A stretch of 45,865 nucleotides of DNA, taken from positions 1 to 45,865 of the forward strand of contig CAMBQP010000015.1 in assembly GCA_945869955.1 (NCBI GenBank), written 5' to 3'. Positions within the stretch are counted from its first letter, which is position 1. The number at the start of each line of letters is the position of its first letter. Source of the stretch: Schlesneria paludicola DSM 18645 (lineage in GTDB: Bacteria > Planctomycetota > Planctomycetia > Planctomycetales > Planctomycetaceae). The notes under the pieces are model-generated. The model was not told the origin of the DNA and made no database searches. It was given only the letters and a program-made list of their open reading frames with translations. Shown here piece by piece: positions 41,241 through 45,865 of the stretch. The translations under genes and the position numbers were made by a program.

Positions 41241-43124
41241 ATGCCAATCATCACGAATATCGCGGCCTACAAATTTGCCTCGCTCACGGAACTCAAGCCT
41301 CTGCGCGATCGTTTAATTGAGCAATGCAAAGTTTGGCAACTCAAAGGGACGATCCTGCTGAGTACCGAAGGGATCAACCTGTTCGTTGCGGGGGGGGAAG
41401 CGGAAATCAGTTTGTTACTGGCGGAATTGCGGGCCATACCTGGTTTGGCCGGGCTGACACCCAAGGTCAGTGAAAGTGATGAGCAGCCATTTCAGCGGAT
41501 GCTGGTCAAAATCAAACGAGAAATTATTTCGTTCGGCGTCGAAGGAATCGACCCAGTTCACGCGCCGGCTCCTAAACTTTCGGCTCAGGAACTGAAGCGA
41601 TGGCTCGATGAAGGGCGGGCAGTCACGCTCTTGGATACCCGCAACGATTACGAAATCCAGCTGGGTACATTCCATCAGGCGGTGACGCTCGATATTGATC
41701 ATTTTCGCCAGTTTCCCGAGGCGGTTCGGCAACTTCCGGTCGAGCTGAAGCAACAGCCAATTGTGATGTTCTGTACGGGGGGGATTCGTTGCGAGAAAGC
41801 CGGGCCCTTTATGCAACGGGAAGGGTTCGAACAAATCTTTCAACTCGATGGGGGAATCCTCAAGTATTTTGAGGAATGTGGTTCTGCCCATTATGACGGT
41901 GACTGTTTTGTCTTCGACAAGCGGGTCGGCGTGGACCCGAGTCTGCACGAATCCGAGGCGGCCCAGTGCTACGCCTGCCAGACACCCCTGACCCCTGAAG
42001 ATCAGCGGGACCCGCGGTTTGTCGAGGCGAAATCGTGTCCTTATTGTTTCCGTACGAGCGAAGAAAACCGGGCCAGGATCCTCGTCGAACGGCATGCCGC
42101 GCTGCGAAGGATCTCGACACCCCTGCCTGGCAGCCAGCCGTATGACAACCCGCGACCACTGAATGTTTCGGCCGAGTTCGATGGCCATACTTTACTCGAT
42201 TTTCTCTGTGGGGTCTTGGGGCAGGTTCCTCGCGAGGAGTGGGAGCAAGCCTGCCAGGAGGGTCGACTGCGCAAACGAAGTTCGGCTTCACGTCGCAAAA
42301 AACAAAAACCGGGTGGATCGCTGGCCGAGACCGATCCGGTCGTAATCCTCGGGGCCGAATCGATCGTTCGAGCGGGAGATCGACTGATTCATCTGCTTCC
42401 CGGCATCCGCGAACCGGAAGTCAATACGGCGATTCAGATCGTTTACGAAGACGAAGCGATCATCGTGGTGAACAAACCCGCCCCTCTTCCCATGCACCCC
42501 TGTGGCCGCTTCAGCCGAAATACCCTGCAATACCTGTTAGGTCAGGTGTATCGACCACAAAATCCCCGGCCGGCTCATCGCCTGGACGCCAACACCACCG
42601 GCCTGGTGCTCTTATCAAGAACCAAGCACTTTGCCAAACGCCTGCAACAGCAATTTGAGCCTGGTGGTCCTGATGAAATTGAAAAAGGCTATCTGGCGAG
42701 AGTTCAGGGAGTCCCCCTGCTGGACCATTTCTCGTGCCATTTGCCGATTTCCGATGAAGCAGGCCGCGCAGGCTCACGCCAGATTGATCCCGAGGAAGGC
42801 CTTCCCGCTCATACGGATTTCCACGTAGTGAAACGCTTTGCAGATGGGACGAGTTTGCTGGAAGTCCTACCTCGGACCGGGCGAACGAATCAGATTCGAG
42901 TTCACCTCTGGTCGCTCGGCTACCCAATTTGTGGCGATGCGACCTATTTGCCGGACCAAATCCTCGGCGAGATCCAAACGGTCCCCGCTACAGGTCCGCT
43001 GTTTTGCCTTTTGGCACAACGAATCGCGTTTACACATCCACTCAACAAAGAGCGGATGGTTTTTGAAACGGAACAGCCTGTATGGGCCTCGGAGCAGTAT
43101 CTCACCGGTCAGCAGAACCGGTGA
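41241..43124 (+). CDS. Fusion of TrhO-type tRNA uridine hydroxylase (rhodanese) and RluA-family pseudouridine synthase
   Basis: A 627-residue protein starting at ATG 41241, which gives the normal TrhO opening PIITNIAAYKF. Residues 1-290 are a complete TrhO (UPF0176): an N-terminal acylphosphatase-like part (KGTILLSTEGINLFVAG), then a rhodanese domain (LLDTRNDYEIQLGTF) with the catalytic loop CTGGIRCEK (Cys178), and a four-Cys motif (CYAC at 243-246, CPYC at 266-269). TrhO makes 5-hydroxyuridine-34 in tRNA using O2. Residues about 314-386 are S4-like. Residues about 400-620 are an RluA/RsuA-type synthase with the catalytic Asp449 in HRLDANTTGLVLLSRT and RTGRTNQIRVHLWSLGYPI. One protein thus carries two RNA-uridine-modifying activities. 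No frameshift or internal start suggests separate genes. Confidence 0.93.
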   Translation: MPIITNIAAYKFASLTELKPLRDRLIEQCKVWQLKGTILLSTEGINLFVAGGEAEISLLLAELRAIPGLAGLTPKVSESDEQPFQRMLVKIKREIISFGVEGIDPVHAPAPKLSAQELKRWLDEGRAVTLLDTRNDYEIQLGTFHQAVTLDIDHFRQFPEAVRQLPVELKQQPIVMFCTGGIRCEKAGPFMQREGFEQIFQLDGGILKYFEECGSAHYDGDCFVFDKRVGVDPSLHESEAAQCYACQTPLTPEDQRDPRFVEAKSCPYCFRTSEENRARILVERHAALRRISTPLPGSQPYDNPRPLNVSAEFDGHTLLDFLCGVLGQVPREEWEQACQEGRLRKRSSASRRKKQKPGGSLAETDPVVILGAESIVRAGDRLIHLLPGIREPEVNTAIQIVYEDEAIIVVNKPAPLPMHPCGRFSRNTLQYLLGQVYRPQNPRPAHRLDANTTGLVLLSRTKHFAKRLQQQFEPGGPDEIEKGYLARVQGVPLLDHFSCHLPISDEAGRAGSRQIDPEEGLPAHTDFHVVKRFADGTSLLEVLPRTGRTNQIRVHLWSLGYPICGDATYLPDQILGEIQTVPATGPLFCLLAQRIAFTHPLNKERMVFETEQPVWASEQYLTGQQNR

Positions 43125-43125
43125 G
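43101..43125 (+). terminator. 9-bp hairpin across the stop codon of the TrhO-RluA gene
   Basis: CTCACCGGT and its exact complement ACCGGTGAG flank a 7-nt loop. The right arm carries the TGA stop (43122-43124). No T-run follows, so terminator function is uncertain; it may also affect termination between this gene and the convergent glycosyltransferase gene. Confidence 0.45.
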
Positions 43126-43236
43126 AAGGGAATCCCATGCGAAAAGAGAAGTGGTTTCCGTCGAGAGCAGGACTGAATGTCGAGCAGATCGTAGCCCCCA
43201 GTTTCGTTTCCAAGTCAGTTCCGTTCGCAATTCAGT

Positions 43237-44019
43237 TCAGTTCGCGGAGCATGCGAGCGGGCGATGTCCGGAAAGCGGAGTGAATTCGCTAGGCTTTGTC
43301 TGTGTTAGTTGCAGTGATGCCATTTCTCGGTCCAGAACTTCCTGGTAATAGGCCAATCGTTTGGCAGCAATATCTAATGATCCACCGAATGAGCGTTCTT
43401 CTTCGAGGTACACGAGCGGAACCGGAAACTCGACCACCTTCATTTTTTGTGCTGCGGCCTGAACCCACAATTGCAACGGCATCGCATAACCGATTTCGGT
43501 GATCCGCAGTCGCGCCAAGGAGTCGACGCGATAGGCTTTGAAACCGCAAAAGGCATCGGTCAAGTTCAGTGAAAACTGATGATTTAGCCAGCTGGTAATT
43601 TGGAGATTGATTTTCCGACGTTCGAGGGGAGGCTCACTGGCTCCTGGAAAAACCTTGAGGTATCGACTTCCCGAGATGATATCAGCAGGCTGGTCCTCTT
43701 GGTTGAAGACCGCGGCGGCCATTTCGGGGATTAAAGCGGGCTGATGTTGTCCATCACAGTCGATTGTGACCACAACGTCATACTGTCCGGCAAGCGCGTA
43801 GGTGAATGCGGTACGAAGAGCCGCACCATATCCTTGATTCTGTTGATGGCGCAGGACCGAAACATCACGCATCGGCTTCAGAAGCTCAGAAGTTCCATCG
43901 CTTGAGCCATCGTCAATCACCAGGATATCCGCAGAATACTTTCGAACCTCGGCGATAACATCGATGACATGGCGTTCTTCATTGAATACCGGTAGCGCCG
44001 TCAAAACTCGCAAGGACAT
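43237..44019 (-). CDS. Family 2 glycosyltransferase, dolichol-phosphate-mannose-synthase-like
   Basis: A 260-residue GT-A enzyme starting at ATG 44019. Motifs are ALPVFNEERHVIDVIAEV, the nucleotide-binding ILVIDDGSSDGTSELL, NQGYGAALRTAFTYAL and the metal-binding VVTIDCDGQHQPALIPEM, then GSRYLK and a conserved FSLNLTDAFCGFKAYR. No membrane helices follow, so it is the short soluble DPM1-like form that transfers a sugar from a nucleotide sugar to a lipid phosphate at the membrane. The sugar and acceptor are unknown. It may work in cell-surface polysaccharide or glycoprotein synthesis together with the nearby divergent glycosyltransferase. Confidence 0.93.
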   Translation of the reverse strand: MSLRVLTALPVFNEERHVIDVIAEVRKYSADILVIDDGSSDGTSELLKPMRDVSVLRHQQNQGYGAALRTAFTYALAGQYDVVVTIDCDGQHQPALIPEMAAAVFNQEDQPADIISGSRYLKVFPGASEPPLERRKINLQITSWLNHQFSLNLTDAFCGFKAYRVDSLARLRITEIGYAMPLQLWVQAAAQKMKVVEFPVPLVYLEEERSFGGSLDIAAKRLAYYQEVLDREMASLQLTQTKPSEFTPLSGHRPLACSAN

Positions 44020-44552
44020 GAGTGACTCCCGTCAAAAGGCATTGAGTCTCCGTACAAGCATCCCTGCATGTTGGTCACGCGATTCTAAACCACAAAAGCA
44101 TCCTGTCAAACTGATAGGGATCCAGAAATCGACGGGAACAGATTCGGAAAGGGTTCCAAAACACAAAACGGGCGCAATGCTTGCATTCACAAGAGTCGGA
44201 AAAGTTTCACTGACAGGATTGTGCGAGGGATTCATCCCAACGCTCACCGCAATTGTTGTTTTTCCGGAAAAACAACGGGTCGTTTGAGGCGAGGTTTCCG
44301 ATATTTTCAGTAGATCTGAAGCGATTTGTGGGGCCATCACATCTTTGAATCCATAAAAAAGTGGGGTTTTCCCTCCCTGTTTACGATTTCTTCTGAATCG
44401 AAAATTTTGTGCCCAAAAAATTTCGATGGCGATGATGTCTGCTGCCGACGGTTTGCGAGTGTAAGTTTGAGTGCATTCTAGCCGAGGTTCGCCCGAGAGA
44501 AACTACAGCAAACACACTCAAGTGGCCCAGAAGTCAGAGTTCAGCTGCCAAG
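44020..44552. other. Divergent intergenic region between two glycosyltransferase genes
   Basis: About 533 bases. Open frames on both strands (for example minus 44032-44340) show no family I recognise. The main structure is the perfect 22-bp palindrome at 44255-44276. The stretch 44340-44430 is AT-rich and may hold promoters. Confidence 0.5.
44255..44276. repeat. Perfect 22-bp palindrome
   Basis: GTTGTTTTTCC followed by its exact reverse complement, with no spacer. As DNA it is a symmetric site. As RNA the centre CCGG would leave a short stem of mostly A-U pairs. It is a candidate operator in the glycosyltransferase intergenic region. Confidence 0.9.
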
Positions 44553-45305
44553 ATGTTGGCCTTGATCGTGAGTTTCGAGAAAACCTGGAGAGCAAAAGTG
44601 TCTGTGATTTTGTCCAAGGATCAAGTTTTTAGCGAAAGTCGCCGCCGAAACGGGTTTTTCGCTCTGATGAATGAGGTTGTCAGCCATTGCTCGGAATTCT
44701 TGGCGGTCATTCCGCGGGGACTCAATTGGACTTTGGCCTCTTTCCGGAAACCTTCGATTTGTCATCATTCCGTGCTGAAGTCAGATTCGAGTGGCATTCC
44801 GTTCGTGTTCTTGACGGTGGGGAGCGAATCCTGTGATCGTCTGGTTCGAGCCTTCGATGAATGGGCTGGGAAGAATGACCAGGGGCTGCGGGTGCTGGCC
44901 CAGATCGGCCCTGGGGGATTCCGGCCCCAAAATTGTGAATCGATCGACTTCCTTAATCCACGCGACTACAAAAAAGCTTTCGAGCAAGCAAGCCTCGTTG
45001 TCTCTCATGCAGGGATGGGGACCATCATCACTGCCGTTCAACTGCAAAAGCGATTAGTGGTCATGCCGCGCCTAGCCTCGCTCGGTGAAACCCGCAACGA
45101 GCATCAACTTGCCACGGTTCGCCACTTCAACCGCTGCCCGAATATTTGCATTGCCGATACCGAAAATCACCTGGCCGCCCAAATTGACAGTGCGCTGTCA
45201 ACTCAGGCTGATCAGGAAGTGAGCTCGGTTCAGTCTGCCGAGTTGCTCGAATCCAAGTCCGTCAATTCGCTCACGAGCTTCGTGCGGGATTTCATCGTGG
45301 CGTGA
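44553..45305 (+). CDS. GT28-C/PssE-like glycosyltransferase subunit with unusual N-terminus
   Basis: The frame encodes 250 residues from ATG 44553. The recognisable part begins near residue 84 with PFVFLTVGSESCDRLVRAFD, the typical start of Alg13/PssE/EpsE proteins, and continues with VVSHAGMGTIITAVQLQKRL and MPRLASLGETRNEHQL (the UDP-sugar-binding site of the GT28 C-terminal domain). The first 80 or so residues are not part of that fold. A GTG at 44772 would give the compact family length of about 177 residues, but it lacks a convincing ribosome site. PssE-type subunits normally pair with a PssD/Alg14 membrane partner, which is not seen in the window. Confidence 0.8.
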   Translation: MLALIVSFEKTWRAKVSVILSKDQVFSESRRRNGFFALMNEVVSHCSEFLAVIPRGLNWTLASFRKPSICHHSVLKSDSSGIPFVFLTVGSESCDRLVRAFDEWAGKNDQGLRVLAQIGPGGFRPQNCESIDFLNPRDYKKAFEQASLVVSHAGMGTIITAVQLQKRLVVMPRLASLGETRNEHQLATVRHFNRCPNICIADTENHLAAQIDSALSTQADQEVSSVQSAELLESKSVNSLTSFVRDFIVA

Positions 45306-45316
45306 GGTGATCAGGA

Positions 45317-45865
45317 CTACTCAATAATTTTCGCCACGGGGAGGCTGTTGCCAAACCTTCGGAAGTCTTTGAAAGTCCAAACAACCTTTTTGTTAGGGTC
45401 GACTTCAATCACTTGGGGATTGTTCTCACCCCCGTGGCAGTTGACGATCAAAGTATTGCCGTTCGCCAGTCGTTCTACCATGGTGACCCAAGCGAGAGTA
45501 ATACCCGGCAACTCTTTTTCTTCCACTGACCAGATGGTTTTGCCATCTCGGTCGACTTCAATGACCCGATGACCATCACCCATGCCGATTAAGGTGTTTC
45601 CGTTTTTGAGACGGATTGCGGAGTAGACTTTGGTTCCCGTCTTGTATTCCCAGACAACTTTGCCGTTTCCGTCATATTCGCGGACGACTTTGTTTTCCCC
45701 TTCGTGGGCGACCAGGTAATGGCCGTTGTCCAGTTTGCGGGCGAGTCGGGTATCGGTATGGGCGTTATGGTGTTCGACTTTCAGGGCAATCTGTTTCTGG
45801 ATTTTTCCTTCGGCGTTGACCTCGATGATTCGCGCAGGGCCGCTTTCCACAATCATGGTGTCGCC
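45317..45865 (-). CDS. Beta-propeller (PQQ/arylsulfotransferase-like) protein, C-terminal part
   Basis: The frame on the minus strand is open to the right edge, so the N-terminus is outside the window (183 codons seen, including the stop). It consists of propeller blades with the repeated turn DGNGKVVWEY / DRDGKTIWSV / DPNKKVVWTF, alternating with LDNGHYLVAHE, LKNGNTLIGMGDGH and LANGNTLIVNCHG strands. These NGN-T/Y-L plus W-bearing blades are characteristic of PQQ-like and arylsulfotransferase-like propellers that are usually exported. No catalytic residue can be assigned from this part. It converges with the GT28-C gene, leaving only 11 bases between the stops. Confidence 0.88.
   Translation of the reverse strand, partial: GDTMIVESGPARIIEVNAEGKIQKQIALKVEHHNAHTDTRLARKLDNGHYLVAHEGENKVVREYDGNGKVVWEYKTGTKVYSAIRLKNGNTLIGMGDGHRVIEVDRDGKTIWSVEEKELPGITLAWVTMVERLANGNTLIVNCHGGENNPQVIEVDPNKKVVWTFKDFRRFGNSLPVAKIIE

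Noticed and set aside
40927..41247. 106-codon minus-strand frame in the toroid/TrhO gap
   Set aside because: No ribosome site, no family resemblance, and it overlaps the start of the TrhO-RluA gene.
41415..42188. 257-codon minus-strand frame
   Set aside because: Antisense to the TrhO half of the fusion; no protein features.

Overview
The window reads as an ordinary chromosomal segment of a planctomycete (phylum Planctomycetota, probably order Planctomycetales; genus not determinable by eye). The clues are: a DUF1559 protein with a type IV pilin-like N-terminus beside a small carboxypeptidase-regulatory-like lipoprotein; a secreted PQQ-type beta-propeller beginning with the WTQFRGPGG motif; a Tat-exported sugar-phosphate-isomerase-like protein; a ribbon-helix-helix protein carrying the DLSTNPKH C-terminal signature; and several secreted alpha/alpha-toroid proteins. 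Genes lie on both strands in short runs. I see no tRNA, rRNA, CRISPR array, prophage or intact insertion sequence.

Layout. 1-4590 (+): 3' end of a sensor histidine kinase, a Gly-rich exported Spy-like protein, a PQQ-like propeller and a Tat-exported TIM-barrel protein. 4760-8082 (+): Nudix hydrolase, HlyD-type adaptor and secreted squalene-cyclase-like toroid, closely spaced. 8125-8487 (-): cupin. 8690-17021 (+): the membrane arm of respiratory complex I as nuoHJKLMN, without nuoI or the peripheral-arm genes, followed by a small helical protein and a TatD-family nuclease. 18583-22897 (-): dprA, a two-gene unit of a T2SS-F-like membrane protein and a bitopic protein, and glgC. 23308-25469 (+): MATE transporter and coaD. 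25541-29941 (-): ABC-2 exporter (ATPase and permease) followed by a 633-residue anchored protein of unknown function. 29942-30907: a long gene-poor gap holding a decayed REP-associated (IS200-like) transposase. 30908-32871 (+): lipoprotein, DUF1559 protein with a clear terminator, and an orphan ribbon-helix-helix protein. 33060-35156 (-): asnB. 35648-39039 (+): NtrC-type sigma-54 activator, PhyH-family dioxygenase and truB. 39088-40914 (-): secreted toroid protein with a Pro-rich tail. 41241-43124 (+): a TrhO-rhodanese fused to an RluA pseudouridine synthase. 43237-45865: two glycosyltransferases and the 3' part of a beta-propeller gene that runs off the right edge.

How the genes fit together. 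Most of the window is housekeeping: complex I proton pumping, CoA synthesis, tRNA modification, glycogen precursor synthesis and DNA uptake processing. Planctomycete-type exported proteins of unknown role sit between these. No multi-gene defence or biosynthetic system stands out. The most unusual features are the His/Asp-rich loop in NuoL, the TrhO-RluA fusion, and a set of 11-15 bp perfect tandem duplications. Two of those duplications copy the last codons plus the stop codon of a gene, so each gene ends in two in-frame stops.
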